Shown in pieces: positions 8,327 through 18,428 of a stretch of 64,000 nt of DNA. Each line of letters starts with the position of its first letter. Within the stretch, counting starts at the first letter, position 1. Location of the stretch: NCBI RefSeq assembly GCF_900103875.1, contig NZ_LT629705.1, positions 3,977,001 to 4,041,000 on the forward strand, in the 5' to 3' direction. The DNA comes from Pseudomonas arsenicoxydans. GTDB lineage: Bacteria; Pseudomonadota; Gammaproteobacteria; Pseudomonadales; Pseudomonadaceae. Position numbers and translations under genes: made by a program. The notes under the pieces are model-generated. The model saw nothing but the letters and a program-made list of their open reading frames with translations. It made no database searches and was not told where the DNA came from.

Positions 8327-8944
8327 CTAAACCACCAGCGACTTTTGAATTTGATGATCAAATGTATCCAGAAAATCGTGCATGCCGATTTCTCCGAGAT
8401 CTACAGCTTTAGCGCCGCCGGCCGCAATAAAGGTGACGTCAGTGATACCCAGCACGTTCAGGATCAGTTTCAAATATTGCGTCGCAATGTCACGGTCTCT
8501 AATCGGAGAGTCGTTGGTGTACACACCGCCTGAGGCGATCAGCACCGTTGCCTTTTTACCGGTCACCAGCCCTTTACCATCAAAGCCTAAGGTCAGGCCT
8601 TTACGTACCACGTGATCCACCCACGCCTTGAGCGCCGCAGGGACGTTGTAGTTGTAGACCGGCGTTGAAATAACCACGTGATCGGTTTCCAGCAACTCGG
8701 CCACCAGCTCATCGGATAGCTGCAACGTGGCTTTCATTTCAGGCGAATGTTGGGTCTGCGGGGTGAAGTAAGCCTGTAGCCAGGGGGCCGTCACAAACGT
8801 AAGCGCAGTGTCCGTTAGATCCCGTATTTTGACGACGCCCTCAGGGTGTGCAGTTTCCCACGCGGCCACAAATTGGCGAGTGAGCTGCCGGGAGATTGAA
8901 GCCTCTCCACGTGGGCTGGTTTCAATGGTGAGAAGCCGGGACAT
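8327..8944 (-). CDS. azoR: FMN-dependent NADH-azoreductase (AzoR/AcpD family)
   Basis: The 205-residue protein is a flavodoxin-like quinone/azo reductase. The N-terminal [17 protein letters not shown] matches the FMN phosphate loop of AzoR proteins, [23 protein letters not shown] at about 90-112 is the conserved flavin-ring contact (read in two parts), and [13 protein letters not shown] follows. AzoR enzymes reduce quinones and azo dyes with two electrons and act in the cytoplasm against thiol or quinone stress. The ribosome site CAGGAG lies at the right distance. It is divergent from a LysR regulator, the usual arrangement for a LysR-controlled reductase. Confidence 0.92.
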   Translation of the reverse strand: MSRLLTIETSPRGEASISRQLTRQFVAAWETAHPEGVVKIRDLTDTALTFVTAPWLQAYFTPQTQHSPEMKATLQLSDELVAELLETDHVVISTPVYNYNVPAALKAWVDHVVRKGLTLGFDGKGLVTGKKATVLIASGGVYTNDSPIRDRDIATQYLKLILNVLGITDVTFIAAGGAKAVDLGEIGMHDFLDTFDHQIQKSLVV

Positions 8945-9052
8945 AGAAGTAACTCCTGCGCGTTTGACGCGGCGGTATGTTTTGCGTTGTCGCTCTGGGC
9001 GATGTGGGACACACTCTACCCAATGCGATCTCTACGCAGGAGTGATGTAAAT

Positions 9053-9088
9053 ATGATTGAGTCCATCTGTTTAAGTGATGGGTCATGA
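9053..9088 (+). CDS. Possible 11-codon leader ORF overlapping the LysR start
   Basis: A short frame MIESICLSDGS begins at an ATG preceded by a near-ideal ribosome site (GCAGGAG, 10 nt before the ATG). Its TGA overlaps the ATG of the LysR gene (ATGA at 9085-9088). The LysR start itself has only a weak site (AAGTGA). The arrangement would couple translation of the regulator to the leader. It may be a real leader peptide or the remnant of an earlier, frameshifted LysR start. Confidence 0.4.
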   Translation: MIESICLSDGS

Positions 9089-9987
9089 TCGGAAATCTCA
9101 GCCTGGATCAGTTGCGGATCCTTGTCACCATCGCTGAAACAGGCAGTTTCTCGGCAACGGGACGTCACCTGCGGCGTGCTCAGTCTGCCATTAGCCAGTC
9201 GATTGCCACCCTTGAGTCAGTTCAAGGTGTGAGGCTGTTTGATCGCAGCGGCCATCGTCCAACGCTCACTGAGGTGGGAAGAGTGCTGGTGGTTCAAGCG
9301 CGCGCAGTGCTGGCAAGCGCTGCCCAGTTTGAAGCAATGGCCGCAAGTACCGCAGCAGGGGTTGAACCCGAATTGGCTATCGCCATAGACCCTTTAGTCC
9401 CTAGCGCACCGCTCATCGAAAGCCTGCGCGCTCTGCGTGAGGCTTTTCCGCATCTGGCCGTGAGTTTTTCTACAGAAGGTTTGGGCGGTGCAGAGCGCCG
9501 ATTGCGCAACGGCGATGCCGCGCTGGCGCTTTGCACATTGATTCCGACAGTGCCCGACGATGTCATCGCATTGCCGCTGCTCAGTGTCGACTTGAGGCCA
9601 GTAGTCGCCAGTGGGCATCCGCTGGCCATGTTAGACCGTCCGGCAACAAGTGCAGACCTCAAGCCTTTTGTGCAACTGGTACTTTCCGATCCGGTTGCTC
9701 CCGAAGGCCCCAGCTATGGGGTGATGACAGGCAGCCACCAGTGGCGGTTCGTAGATCTGGCACGGCGGCTGGATTTTTTGCTCGCCGGGTTCGGTTGGTG
9801 CCGAATGCCGGAGCATCTGATCGCGGATCATCTGGCTTCAGGACGCCTCGTGCCGCTTGAGTTAACCGCTGAGCTTCAGCGCACACCAGACACACTGACG
9901 ATTTACGCCGCGCATATGCAAGATCGCGCTTTAGGCAAAGCGGGACGATGGCTACTGGATGATCTGACACGTCGTTTGTGCATGTGA
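9085..9987 (+). CDS. LysR-family transcriptional regulator, divergent from azoR
   Basis: The 300-residue protein has the LysR N-terminal winged helix: LDQLRILVTIAETGSFSATG, then RRAQSAISQSIATLE (recognition helix) and VRLFDRSGHRPTLTEVG, followed by an effector-binding domain of typical length. It probably controls azoR and itself from the 140-bp shared intergenic region. ACTCCTGCG and CGCAGGAGT occur there as inverted copies, but both coincide with ribosome-binding sites, so they are not good operator evidence. The start has a weak ribosome site and overlaps the stop of a possible leader ORF. Confidence 0.92.
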   Translation: MIGNLSLDQLRILVTIAETGSFSATGRHLRRAQSAISQSIATLESVQGVRLFDRSGHRPTLTEVGRVLVVQARAVLASAAQFEAMAASTAAGVEPELAIAIDPLVPSAPLIESLRALREAFPHLAVSFSTEGLGGAERRLRNGDAALALCTLIPTVPDDVIALPLLSVDLRPVVASGHPLAMLDRPATSADLKPFVQLVLSDPVAPEGPSYGVMTGSHQWRFVDLARRLDFLLAGFGWCRMPEHLIADHLASGRLVPLELTAELQRTPDTLTIYAAHMQDRALGKAGRWLLDDLTRRLCM

Positions 9988-10173
9988 TGAGTTCCATAAC
10001 GCACGGCGTTGATTCCCGAAGCTCGGGTGGCCGCCATGCCACTCTTGGTTGTCATGGGACTGCATCGCCCCAACGCTTCCGGCCACTTACTATCGATGGC
10101 AACGTTACGACCGTTACAATGACTGGCACCTCTCACCACAATCTCGGTCGAGGATGACCTCATCCGTAGCGGA

Positions 10174-11310
10174 TCAGCGTCGTCCGGTCCGGGTGCTCAC
10201 ATCCACCCACACGGCCAACACCAGAATGCTGCCTTTGACGATCATCTGCCAATAACTGTCGACGTCGAGCATCGACATGCCGTTATCCAGGCTCGTGATG
10301 ACCAGCGCGCCGAGGAGGGCGCCGTAGACAGTCCCGGAACCGCCGCGCATTGAGGTGCCGCCGATGAAACAGGCGGCGATGGCGTCGAGTTCTCCCATGC
10401 TGCCGGCAGAGGGCGAACCGGCAGCCAGGCGCGCGGTGTTGACCACGCCGGCGAGGGCGCACATGACGCCCATGATCCCGAAAATCCACAACTTCACGGC
10501 CTGCACATTGATACCGGACAGGCGCGTGGCTTCCATGTTGCTGCCGACGGAATAAACGCGTCGACCGAAGACGGTCTGACTGGTCACGTAGCTGAACCCG
10601 CCCAGCAGAATAAGCAGAAGCAGGACTGGCACGGGAATACCGTCGTAGCTGTTAAGGGTCTGGACGAAGCCGGCCAACACCGCGCCGATCAACAGCACGC
10701 GCAACACGTCACGTACCAGCGAATGTGCCGCCAGGCCGTGAAGGGCGCGATTGCGCCGTTGTTTCCAGGTCAGGAACAATGTCAGAGCAAACAGCAAAAC
10801 GCCCAGGCCCGTGCCGATCGTGTGTGGCAAATAACCCTGGCCGATGTAGACAAGCTGTGGCGACACCGGGGCGATGGTCGTGCCGCCGGTAATCCCCAGC
10901 AAAATGCCCCGGAAAGCCAGCATGCCCCCCAGCCCCACGATGAAAGAAGGGATGCGCAGGTAGGCGGCCATGTAGCCGTTGGCGAGGCCAATCAGCAGTC
11001 CGCACAAGGCGACCAGGCTCAGGTTCGCCAGCAGCGGTATGTGGTAGATCACGTCGAGAATAGCCGCGACGCCACCGAGCAAGCCCAGCAATGAACCGAC
11101 TGACAAATCGATCTCGCCGCTGATGATGACTAGCACCATACCGCAGGCGAGAATCCCGGTAATGGACATCTGCCGCAGCAGATTGGAGAGGTTACGCGGT
11201 GTCAGGAATCCACCCTCGGTCTGCCAACTGAAGAACAACCAGATAAACGCTACGGCAAACACCAGCGCGAGCATCTTGTAGCGGGTGAAGAGTTGTTTGA
11301 CCTGATTCAT
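10174..11310 (-). CDS. xylH: D-xylose ABC transporter, membrane permease
   Basis: The 378-residue integral membrane protein has about ten hydrophobic segments and the sugar-permease (RbsC/XylH) signature GEIDLSVGSLLGLLGG at about 66-81 and GGTSMRGGSGTVYGALLGAL near the end. The length fits XylH rather than the shorter RbsC (about 320). It is the last gene of the xylA-F-G-H run and directly abuts xylG (0 nt between stop and start), which implies translational coupling. It forms the channel for xylose delivered by XylF. Confidence 0.94.
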   Translation of the reverse strand: MNQVKQLFTRYKMLALVFAVAFIWLFFSWQTEGGFLTPRNLSNLLRQMSITGILACGMVLVIISGEIDLSVGSLLGLLGGVAAILDVIYHIPLLANLSLVALCGLLIGLANGYMAAYLRIPSFIVGLGGMLAFRGILLGITGGTTIAPVSPQLVYIGQGYLPHTIGTGLGVLLFALTLFLTWKQRRNRALHGLAAHSLVRDVLRVLLIGAVLAGFVQTLNSYDGIPVPVLLLLILLGGFSYVTSQTVFGRRVYSVGSNMEATRLSGINVQAVKLWIFGIMGVMCALAGVVNTARLAAGSPSAGSMGELDAIAACFIGGTSMRGGSGTVYGALLGALVITSLDNGMSMLDVDSYWQMIVKGSILVLAVWVDVSTRTGRR

Positions 11311-12867
11311 TTACGCTGATTTCCGATCATTATTATTGTGACGATCAGGCTGGCTGAGTGCGGCGGCGAGCACCTGTTCCTGAGTGAGTTGATGGTTGAT
11401 GAAGTCGCCACGCAACTGGCCTTCACCGATCACCAGAACGCGGTCGGAAACGCCGAGCACTTCGGCCAGTTCCGAAGACACCATGATGATCGACACGCCT
11501 TCGGCCGCCAGCGCCCCCATCAACTTGTAGATCTCGTATTTGGCGCCGACATCCACACCTCGGGTGGGCTCATCGAGAATCAAGACTCGGGGTTTGGTCA
11601 GCAGCATCTTCGCCAATACTGCTTTTTGTTGATTGCCGCCAGAGAGGCTGGTGATCGGCAGGAACGGGCTCGCGGTCTTGAGGTGCAGGCGCGAAATTTC
11701 TCGATCGATGCTGCCCAGTTCGGCTTCGGCATCGATGCGGGTCAGTTTCGAGTAACTGTCCAGCACCGCCAGGGTGATGTTCTGGCCGACTCCCAGGTCT
11801 GGAATGATGCCCTGGCGCTTGCGGTCCTCGGGCACCAGGCACAGGCCGGCACGGATTGACTTGAGCGGCGTGCGAGTGTCGATGAGTTGGCCGTCGAGCC
11901 AGACTTCGCCTTCGTGGCGACCGGGGTAGGCGCCGAACAGCGCTGTCACCAGTTCGGTGCGGCCTGCACCGACCAGCCCGGCGATGCCGAGGATTTCCCC
12001 GCGTTTGAGCACGAATGAAATATCGTCGACCCGTTTGCGTTTGGGGCTGTCGACGTCGTAGCAGGTGATGTGGCGGGCCTCGAAAATCACTTCGCCAATC
12101 TCGTGTGGCTCGGTGGGGTAGAGGTTGCTCATTTCCCGTCCGACCATCTGAGTGATGATCTGTGGAATGTCCATGTCCGCCATGGCGGTCGTGGCGATGT
12201 GTTTGCCGTCACGGATCACCGAAATGGTGTCGCACACGGCGGCGACTTCATCGAGCTTGTGGGAGATGTAGACACAGGCAACACCTTTGGCCTTAAGGTC
12301 GCGGATGATGTCCAGCAACACCTCGATTTCCGAACGGGTCAGGGCCGATGAAGGTTCGTCGAGGATCAGCAGGCGTGCTTGCTTGTTCAGTGCCTTGGCG
12401 ATTTCCACCAGTTGCTGATAGCCGCCGCCGTACTGCGAAACCGGCAGCGATACATTCATGTCCGGTACTTTCAGCTCACGCATCAGCGCTTCGGCACGGT
12501 GGATCATCGCCGGGTAATTCATGCGTCCACCGGGCAACGTCAGTTCATGGCCCATGAAAATGTTTTCGGCCACCGACAGGTCGGGAACCAGCGTCAGTTC
12601 CTGGTGAATGATGACGATACCGGCGGCTTCCGTTTCGCTGATCGATTGCGCCTTGAGTGGTTGGCCGTCCCAGAGGATTTCGCCGTCCCAGGTGCCATGG
12701 GGGTACACCGCGGAAAGGATCTTCATCAGCGTGGACTTGCCGGCGCCATTCTCGCCGCACAGCCCGACGCACTCACCCGACCTGACTTTGATGTCGATGC
12801 CATTGAGCGCTTTGACACCGCCGAAGGTTTTGACGATACCGTTCATTTGCAGCAGATAGTCGGACAT
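11311..12867 (-). CDS. xylG: D-xylose ABC transporter, ATP-binding subunit
   Basis: The 518-residue protein is a double-cassette sugar ATPase of the XylG/RbsA type. The first cassette has Walker [13 protein letters not shown] (about 38-49), a Q-loop with [10 protein letters not shown] and Walker [13 protein letters not shown]. The second has the usual degenerate P-loop [11 protein letters not shown] and signature [14 protein letters not shown]. The neighbouring binding protein, permease and xylose isomerase fix the substrate as xylose. It follows a 102-nt gap after xylF that holds a REP-like hairpin. Confidence 0.95.
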   Translation of the reverse strand: MSDYLLQMNGIVKTFGGVKALNGIDIKVRSGECVGLCGENGAGKSTLMKILSAVYPHGTWDGEILWDGQPLKAQSISETEAAGIVIIHQELTLVPDLSVAENIFMGHELTLPGGRMNYPAMIHRAEALMRELKVPDMNVSLPVSQYGGGYQQLVEIAKALNKQARLLILDEPSSALTRSEIEVLLDIIRDLKAKGVACVYISHKLDEVAAVCDTISVIRDGKHIATTAMADMDIPQIITQMVGREMSNLYPTEPHEIGEVIFEARHITCYDVDSPKRKRVDDISFVLKRGEILGIAGLVGAGRTELVTALFGAYPGRHEGEVWLDGQLIDTRTPLKSIRAGLCLVPEDRKRQGIIPDLGVGQNITLAVLDSYSKLTRIDAEAELGSIDREISRLHLKTASPFLPITSLSGGNQQKAVLAKMLLTKPRVLILDEPTRGVDVGAKYEIYKLMGALAAEGVSIIMVSSELAEVLGVSDRVLVIGEGQLRGDFINHQLTQEQVLAAALSQPDRHNNNDRKSA

Positions 12868-12903
12868 TTTTAAGACTCACAAGCGGCAGGTATGAGGCTT
12901 CTA

Positions 12904-12940
12904 CTGCGGGAGCGAGGGGGCGCCCCTATCGCTCCTGCAG
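12904..12940 (-). repeat. REP-like hairpin between xylF and xylG
   Basis: Arms GGAGCGA and TCGCTCC enclose inner GGGG/CCCC pairs, a typical Pseudomonas REP-type palindrome. It lies just 3' of the binding-protein gene, where such hairpins protect the upstream message and lower expression of the following transporter genes. Confidence 0.6.
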
Positions 12941-12969
12941 AGGGCCGTTGAGACGTTACGCGCCGCTGA

Positions 12970-13971
12970 TCACTGTCCGGCGATCTGCGCTTTGGTATAG
13001 AACCCGTCCTGTTCCAGCAGGTCGATGTTGTCCTTGGTCAATGGAGTCGGAGTGAGCAGGATGGTGTCGACTTTTTTGCTGCCGTTGTCGTACTGCGAGC
13101 TGTAGGCGGGTTTCTCGTTACGCGCCAGTTGCACCGAGAGCTTGGCGGCTTCGGAGGCGATGAGTTTCAGCGGCTTGTACACGGTCATGGTTTGAGTGCC
13201 AGCGATCACTCGCTTGACCGCTGCGAGGTCCGCGTCCTGCCCCGAAATCGGCACCTTGCCGGCCAGTTGCTGAGCAGCCAGTGCCTGGATGGCACCGCCT
13301 GCCGTGGCATCGTTGGAGGCGACGATGCCGTCGATTTTGTTGGCGTTGCGGGTCAAGGCGTTTTCAACAATGCTCAGTGCTTCTGTAGGGTTCCATTCCT
13401 TCACCCACTGTTGACCGACGATCTTGATATCCCCCTTGTCGATGGCCGGTTGCAGCACTTTCATCTGACCTTCACGCAGGACTTTTGCATTGTTGTCGGT
13501 GGGCGCACCGCCGAGCAGAAAGTAATTGCCCTTGGGTGCTGCGTGCAGCACACCGCTGGCCTGCATCTCGCCGACTTTTTCGTTATCGAAGGAAATATAG
13601 GCGTCGATATCGGCGTTGAGGATCAGACGATCATAGGACACGACCTTGATTCCGGCTTTCTTCGCTTCTGCCACTGCGTTGGTCAGTACTGTAGCGTTGA
13701 ACGGCACGATGACGATCACATCGACGCCACGGGAAATGAGGTTTTCGATTTGCGAAATCTGCTTTTGCTCATTGGCATCGGCCGACTGTACGAAGACCTT
13801 GGCGTCCATTTTTTCCGCTGCCGCAACGAAGTAATCGCGGTCACGTGACCAGCGCTCCAGCCGCAGATCATCAATGGAGAAACCGATTTTCGGGTGGGCA
13901 GCATCGGCCATCACCGGCAGTGACAGCAGAGTCAGGGCTCCGGCCAATAGCGCGCGTTTTACTTTCTTCAT
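12970..13971 (-). CDS. xylF: D-xylose-binding periplasmic protein
   Basis: The 333-residue protein has a Sec signal peptide (LLAGALTLLSLPVMADA, cleavage near residue 24). The mature part is XylF-like: KIGFSIDDLRLERWSRD at its start, VKVVSYDRLILNADIDAYISF in two short strands, and GIVASNDATAGGAIQAL. It captures xylose and hands it to XylGH. The frame is open 39 codons upstream, but the ATG at 13971 starts directly before the signal peptide. A 149-nt gap separates it from xylA and carries an 11-nt sequence also found before xylA, which suggests a second regulated promoter. Confidence 0.95.
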   Translation of the reverse strand: MKKVKRALLAGALTLLSLPVMADAAHPKIGFSIDDLRLERWSRDRDYFVAAAEKMDAKVFVQSADANEQKQISQIENLISRGVDVIVIVPFNATVLTNAVAEAKKAGIKVVSYDRLILNADIDAYISFDNEKVGEMQASGVLHAAPKGNYFLLGGAPTDNNAKVLREGQMKVLQPAIDKGDIKIVGQQWVKEWNPTEALSIVENALTRNANKIDGIVASNDATAGGAIQALAAQQLAGKVPISGQDADLAAVKRVIAGTQTMTVYKPLKLIASEAAKLSVQLARNEKPAYSSQYDNGSKKVDTILLTPTPLTKDNIDLLEQDGFYTKAQIAGQ

Positions 13972-14066
13972 GGTGGTGCGTCCTTTTATTGTTGTTTGAA
14001 AGACACTGCCTGACGATGAGTATCGGGCTGGTAGAACTCTAGAGAATCGGCAGACGCTGCGGACAC

Positions 14067-14077
14067 AGATTTGTCGT
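14067..14077. promoter_or_regulatory. Candidate XylR site upstream of xylF
   Basis: AGATTTGTCGT occurs here, about 96 nt upstream of the xylF start. An identical 11-mer, also followed by a base and CG, occurs about 103 nt upstream of xylA in the same orientation. The equal spacing at two promoters of one regulon suggests part of a XylR-binding site. Confidence 0.4.
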
Positions 14078-14120
14078 GCGAATGTCACAGCGTTATTGCG
14101 TCTGCGGACGTCGTTGGCGA

Positions 14121-15437
14121 TCAGCGATAGATAAACCGGTTGACGACGTTTTCGAGCATCTCCTGCCGGCCGCTGACGGCTTGTGGATTTAGTTCGTTGG
14201 CGAATGCGTGTTCGGCCAGTGACTGGAGGTTGAACTCACCCGCCAGCACTGCCTGCCCAAACGGCTGCTGCCAGCCGGCGTAGCGTTGATCCTTGAATTG
14301 CTGAAGCTGATCGTTCTGCACCATGGCGGCTGCCCGTTCCAGGGACAGGGCGAGGACGTCCATTGCACCAACGTGGCCATGGAACAGATCCATCTCATTG
14401 AGGCTCTGGCGGCGAACCTTGGAGTCGAAGTTGAATCCGCCATTCTTGAACCCGCCGGCCTTGAGAATTTCATAGGTGGCCAAGGTCATTTCTTCGACGC
14501 TGTTGGGGAACTGATCGGTATCCCAGCCGTTTTGCGGATCACCGCGATTGGCGTCGATGCTGCCGAAAATCCCCAGCGAGACGGCCGTTGCGATCTCGTG
14601 ATGAAAGCTATGACCGGCCAGGGTCGCGTGGTTGGCCTCGATGTTCACCTTGATCTCCTTTTCCAGGCCGAACTGCTGGAGAAAGCCAAAAACGGTGGCG
14701 CTGTCGTAATCGTATTGGTGCTTGGTCGGTTCCTGCGGTTTGGGTTCGATCAGCAGGTCGCCTTTGAAACCGATCTTGTGCTTGTGCTCGACTACCATGC
14801 GCATGAAGCGGCCCAGTTGTTCGCGCTCATGTTTCAAGTCGGTGTTGAGGAGGGTTTCGTAACCTTCGCGACCGCCCCACAACACGTAGTTGGACCCTTT
14901 CAGGCGTTGGGTCGCGTTCATGGCGCTGAACACCTGTGCGGCGGCGTAGGCGAACACTTCGGGGTCTGGATTGCTGGCGGCGCCTGCGGCAAAGCGCGGA
15001 TTACTGAAGCAGTTGGCGGTGCCCCACAGCAGCTTGATCCCGCTTTCTTCCTGATGTCGCTCCAGGTGATCAATCATTTGCGCGAAGTGGTTGCGGTACT
15101 CCTTCAGCGAATTGCCTTCCGGGGCGACGTCCGTGTCGTGGAGGCAGTAATAGTCGATACCCAACTTGGAGAAGAACTCGAACGCGGCTGCCGCCTTGCC
15201 AATGGCCAGCTCCATCGGGTCGCCGGCGCGTTGCCACGGGCGCTTGAAAGTACCTGCACCGAACACATCAGAACCCGGCCAGACGAAGGTGTGCCAATAA
15301 CAGGCGGCCATGCGCAGGTGTTCGCGCATGGGTTTGCCGAGGATGATTTTGTCGGCGTCGTAGTGGCGGAAGGCGAGGGGGGAATCGCTGGCAGGACCTT
15401 CATAGCGAATGTGGTCGACATCGGGGAAGTACAGCAT
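14121..15437 (-). CDS. xylA: Xylose isomerase
   Basis: The 438-residue enzyme interconverts D-xylose and D-xylulose in the cytoplasm. Its TIM barrel shows the expected catalytic and metal residues: His/Asp in [11 protein letters not shown] (about 100), Glu in [14 protein letters not shown] (about 230), Glu/His in [14 protein letters not shown] (about 265) and Asp residues in [18 protein letters not shown] (about 305). The length is as usual for class II enzymes. The frame is open about 70 codons upstream, but the ATG at 15437 ([10 protein letters not shown]) is the family start. It heads the xyl run and is divergent from xylR. Confidence 0.97.
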   Translation of the reverse strand: MLYFPDVDHIRYEGPASDSPLAFRHYDADKIILGKPMREHLRMAACYWHTFVWPGSDVFGAGTFKRPWQRAGDPMELAIGKAAAAFEFFSKLGIDYYCLHDTDVAPEGNSLKEYRNHFAQMIDHLERHQEESGIKLLWGTANCFSNPRFAAGAASNPDPEVFAYAAAQVFSAMNATQRLKGSNYVLWGGREGYETLLNTDLKHEREQLGRFMRMVVEHKHKIGFKGDLLIEPKPQEPTKHQYDYDSATVFGFLQQFGLEKEIKVNIEANHATLAGHSFHHEIATAVSLGIFGSIDANRGDPQNGWDTDQFPNSVEEMTLATYEILKAGGFKNGGFNFDSKVRRQSLNEMDLFHGHVGAMDVLALSLERAAAMVQNDQLQQFKDQRYAGWQQPFGQAVLAGEFNLQSLAEHAFANELNPQAVSGRQEMLENVVNRFIYR

Positions 15438-15504
15438 TGGCAATGTCCTTTTTGTTTTTGGCGGTGTCTGGATACTAACAACGGCTCCATGCCTGCTGAT
15501 TATG

Positions 15505-15550
15505 AAAATCACCAACACAGGGTGCGATTTTGCGTATTGAGATTTGTCGT
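15505..15550. promoter_or_regulatory. xylA-xylR intergenic control region
   Basis: This part of the 176-bp divergent gap contains an imperfect dyad AAAATC (15505-15510) / GATTTT (15526-15531) and, next to it, AGATTTGTCGT (15540-15550), which is repeated before xylF. Together they are the best candidate for XylR binding at the xylA promoter. Assignment rests on position and repetition only. Confidence 0.45.
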
Positions 15551-15613
15551 CCGCGCGCCTAGTCTGCGTAAATCGCCTCCGTGACAAGGGGCTTCGGAAC
15601 AAGCATAAAAACA

Positions 15614-16789
15614 ATGAAAACAGTACCGCCTGTTCATCGCATCGCACTGTTGTTCAACGGGAGCAAGATCTATGACCGCGGCATCATCAGCGGCATCGGC
15701 AACTACCTGAGCAGCACCCGCGCGTCCTGGGACCTGTTCCTGGAAGAGGATTTTCTCTGTCGGTTAAAAGGGATCGAGCGCTGGCAAGGCGATGGGATCA
15801 TTGCCGATTTCGACGACCCACTGATTGGCGAGGCGCTGGCCGACATCAAGTTGCCCGTGGTGGCGGTGGGGGGGTCTTATCAGGATGAGGGGGCCTATCC
15901 CAAAGGGATTCCGTATGTCGCTACCGATAATAACGCGCTGATCACGCTGGCTTACGAGCACTTGATTGAAGCGGGGTTGCAACGTTTTGCCTGCTTTAGC
16001 CTGCCTGAAGCGCAGGCTAATCGTTGGGCTCAGGAACGTGAAAAATCCTTTCGACGACTGATGCAACGTGACGGCTTGCATGCCGAGGTCTATCGCGGCA
16101 TGGGCACCAGCGCACCGCTTTGGGATAGTGCTGTCGAACAACTGATTGCCTGGCTGCAAAAACTGCCCAAACCCATTGGCATCATCGCCGTCAGTGACGC
16201 CCGCGCCCGGCAGTTGCTGCAAGCCTGCCTGACTGCCGGAATTGCCGTGCCGGAGCAGGTGGCGTTGATTGGCATCGACAACGACCCCCTGACACGCAGC
16301 CTGACCCGAGTCCCGTTAAGCTCCGTCATTCAGGGCACCGAAACCATGGGCCGCACCGCCGCCCAACTGCTCCACCAGATGCTGCACGGCATGCCGTCCA
16401 CTGGCACGCACATTCTGATCCCTCCTGATGCGATCAACGTGCAGGTGTCGAGTTTGCACCAACCGTTGGGCAACCCCTACGTCATGCAAGCACTGCTGTT
16501 TATCCGCCAATATGCCTGCCAGGGTATCAAGACGGCGCAGGTGGCGGCTTATGTCGGCATTTCGCGCTCATCGCTGGAGTCGCACTTTCGCACCGTGCGA
16601 GGCTGCAGCGTGCACGACGAGATTCTGCGTTTCAAACTGGCGGCCGCCACCAGCGGGCTGGAGAATGCCGATTCAGCAATCGCGGACGTTGCCCGCGTTT
16701 GCGGCTTCAAATCCGCACAATATCTACACACAGTGTTCCGTCGAGAGTTTGGATGTACGCCCCGTGAATATCAGCAGGGCGTCCGGTAG
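15614..16789 (+). CDS. xylR: Xylose operon regulator XylR (AraC-type DNA-binding, LacI-type sensor)
   Basis: The 391-residue protein combines a periplasmic-binding-protein-like sensor (residues 1 to about 280; [17 protein letters not shown] near the start, [15 protein letters not shown] near 215) with a C-terminal AraC-type double helix-turn-helix ([17 protein letters not shown] and [18 protein letters not shown]). This is the domain order of E. coli XylR, which activates xyl genes when xylose is bound. It is divergent from xylA. The ATG at 15614 begins directly before the family N-terminus; an upstream open stretch was not used. Confidence 0.94.
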   Translation: MKTVPPVHRIALLFNGSKIYDRGIISGIGNYLSSTRASWDLFLEEDFLCRLKGIERWQGDGIIADFDDPLIGEALADIKLPVVAVGGSYQDEGAYPKGIPYVATDNNALITLAYEHLIEAGLQRFACFSLPEAQANRWAQEREKSFRRLMQRDGLHAEVYRGMGTSAPLWDSAVEQLIAWLQKLPKPIGIIAVSDARARQLLQACLTAGIAVPEQVALIGIDNDPLTRSLTRVPLSSVIQGTETMGRTAAQLLHQMLHGMPSTGTHILIPPDAINVQVSSLHQPLGNPYVMQALLFIRQYACQGIKTAQVAAYVGISRSSLESHFRTVRGCSVHDEILRFKLAAATSGLENADSAIADVARVCGFKSAQYLHTVFRREFGCTPREYQQGVR

Positions 16790-16832
16790 AGACGCGGATT
16801 GCTAATGCAATCAGCGGCGCGCCGTCCCACGT

Positions 16833-18428
16833 TTATTCGGGTAACCCGGCCAACCGCAGTCCATCGGCGAAACGCATGAAATCCTCGGGCCTTTGGATGG
16901 GCAGCCAGTCTTTCAGGTTGGAGAGGCGCAACGAGGGATCCAGCTCGCGTAGACGCTGCATTGCCAACTGCGCTTTATCCATCCGTCCGCTGAGGGCGTG
17001 ACTGGCCGCCACCAGGGCCACCGGAGCGAGGAAACTGGGCAGGTTGCCCAGCGCTTTTTCCGCCCATTGCGTCGTGGAATCGAAACGCCCGGCGAAGAAA
17101 TGCGCGAGCGCCATACCGACCTGCATCCTGAACATTTCCGGATCCAGCGGACTCAAGCGAACGGCATGGGTCAGATGCTCGATGGCGGCGTCCGTTTCAC
17201 CGCGCAGTGCACGCAGGATCCCGCCCAGGAACCAGGCGGGGGCGAGGTTGGGATTGAGCAGGCGTGCCCTGTCGAGCAAGGCAATGCCGCCGTCAACCTC
17301 GCCGGCGAGGTGGCTCAATGCATGTCCGCCTCGCGTCAACGCGACCGCATCATCCCGGCCAAACGTCACCGCCAGACGCGCAAGCCGTACGCCTTCAGCG
17401 ATCTCTAGTGTCCGATCGGTCATCCAGCCATTGAGCTTGCGCCAAAAGTAGCACCAGGCTGCCATGCCATAGGCCGATGCAAATTCCGGATCGAGCTCGA
17501 TGGCCTTGTAGAACAACGGCAGCGCCTCGTCGAGGGATTCCCGGGGGCCGTTGTGCAGCTTTGCCATTGCGCGCAGATAGTAGTCGTAGGCGTCCAGGCT
17601 CTCCGTCGGTTTGCGTTTGGCGCGTTCGATTTCTGCCCGTTCGAGTTGCGGCGCAATGGCACCGACGACGCTTTGGGTGATTTGATCCTGCAGCTCGAAG
17701 ATATCGTTGAGCGCGCCTTCGAAGCGCTCCGCCCAGATATGCGTCCCGCTCGTCGCGTCGATGAGCTGCCCGGTGATGCGTACCTTGTTCCCGCACTTGC
17801 GCACGCTGCCTTCCAGCACGTAGCGAACGCCCAGCTCCTGGCTGACACCCTTGGCGTCCACCGTTCGGCCCTTGTAAGTGAAGCTCGAATTGCGCGAGAT
17901 GACGAACAGCCAGCGGATACGCGACAGGGCAGCGATGATGTCTTCCACGATGCCGTCAGCGAAATACTCCTGCTCCGGATCGCCGCTCAAATTCTGGAAG
18001 GGCAAGACGGTAATCGAGGGTTTGTCCGGAAGGACGAGCGAGGAGGGCATCTCATGCGGGTCGGTGGACGCGCGTTCGTCGATGTCAGGCCGGTCAGGCT
18101 GTTGCGTTTCGCCGATCTCGTCGACCTTGATCTGGCCGACGAAGCGGTAGCCCTTGCGGGCGACGGTGCGCACCAGGCGCTGTTCCTCGCCGGTATCGCC
18201 GATGGCCTTGCGCACCGCATTAATGTGGCTGGTGATCGTCGATTCCGAGACGATCCGGCCGTTCCACACTGCCTTGAGCAGGTCGTCTTTGCTGATGACG
18301 CGATCGGGGTTGTTGACGAACAGCAGCAATAGATCGAACACCTGCGGCCCGACGGCCACGACTTGCCCGCGCAAGGTGAGTTCCCGGCGCTTGTCATCGA
18401 GCACGTAGTCTTCAAACACGAAAGGCAA
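16833..18428 (-). CDS. Winged-helix (OmpR-type) regulator with TPR region, CadC/adenylate-cyclase-associated type
   Basis: About 530 residues. The N-terminal 100 form an OmpR/PhoB-type winged helix (VFEDYVLDDKRRELTL, then SESTITSHINAVRKAIGD and RTVARKGYRFVG). A middle TolB-like segment follows (SITVLPFQNLSGDPEQEYF, VLEGSVRKCGNKVRITGQL), then TPR-like helical repeats to the C-terminus. No cyclase domain or membrane span is seen, so it is probably a cytoplasmic transcription factor. It is divergent from the NmrA-cupin-EmrAB set, which it may control. Start is uncertain: TTG at 18428 has AGGGGA 7 nt upstream; TTG at 18458 is the alternative. Confidence 0.85.
   Translation of the reverse strand: MPFVFEDYVLDDKRRELTLRGQVVAVGPQVFDLLLLFVNNPDRVISKDDLLKAVWNGRIVSESTITSHINAVRKAIGDTGEEQRLVRTVARKGYRFVGQIKVDEIGETQQPDRPDIDERASTDPHEMPSSLVLPDKPSITVLPFQNLSGDPEQEYFADGIVEDIIAALSRIRWLFVISRNSSFTYKGRTVDAKGVSQELGVRYVLEGSVRKCGNKVRITGQLIDATSGTHIWAERFEGALNDIFELQDQITQSVVGAIAPQLERAEIERAKRKPTESLDAYDYYLRAMAKLHNGPRESLDEALPLFYKAIELDPEFASAYGMAAWCYFWRKLNGWMTDRTLEIAEGVRLARLAVTFGRDDAVALTRGGHALSHLAGEVDGGIALLDRARLLNPNLAPAWFLGGILRALRGETDAAIEHLTHAVRLSPLDPEMFRMQVGMALAHFFAGRFDSTTQWAEKALGNLPSFLAPVALVAASHALSGRMDKAQLAMQRLRELDPSLRLSNLKDWLPIQRPEDFMRFADGLRLAGLPE

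Noticed and set aside
8951..9042. Inverted copies ACTCCTGCG / CGCAGGAGT in the azoR-lysR gap as an operator
   Set aside because: Both copies are the ribosome-binding sites of the divergent genes, which explains the similarity.
14286..15584. A 432-codon plus-strand frame opposite xylA
   Set aside because: Shadow of a clearly recognised enzyme; no protein-like motifs.
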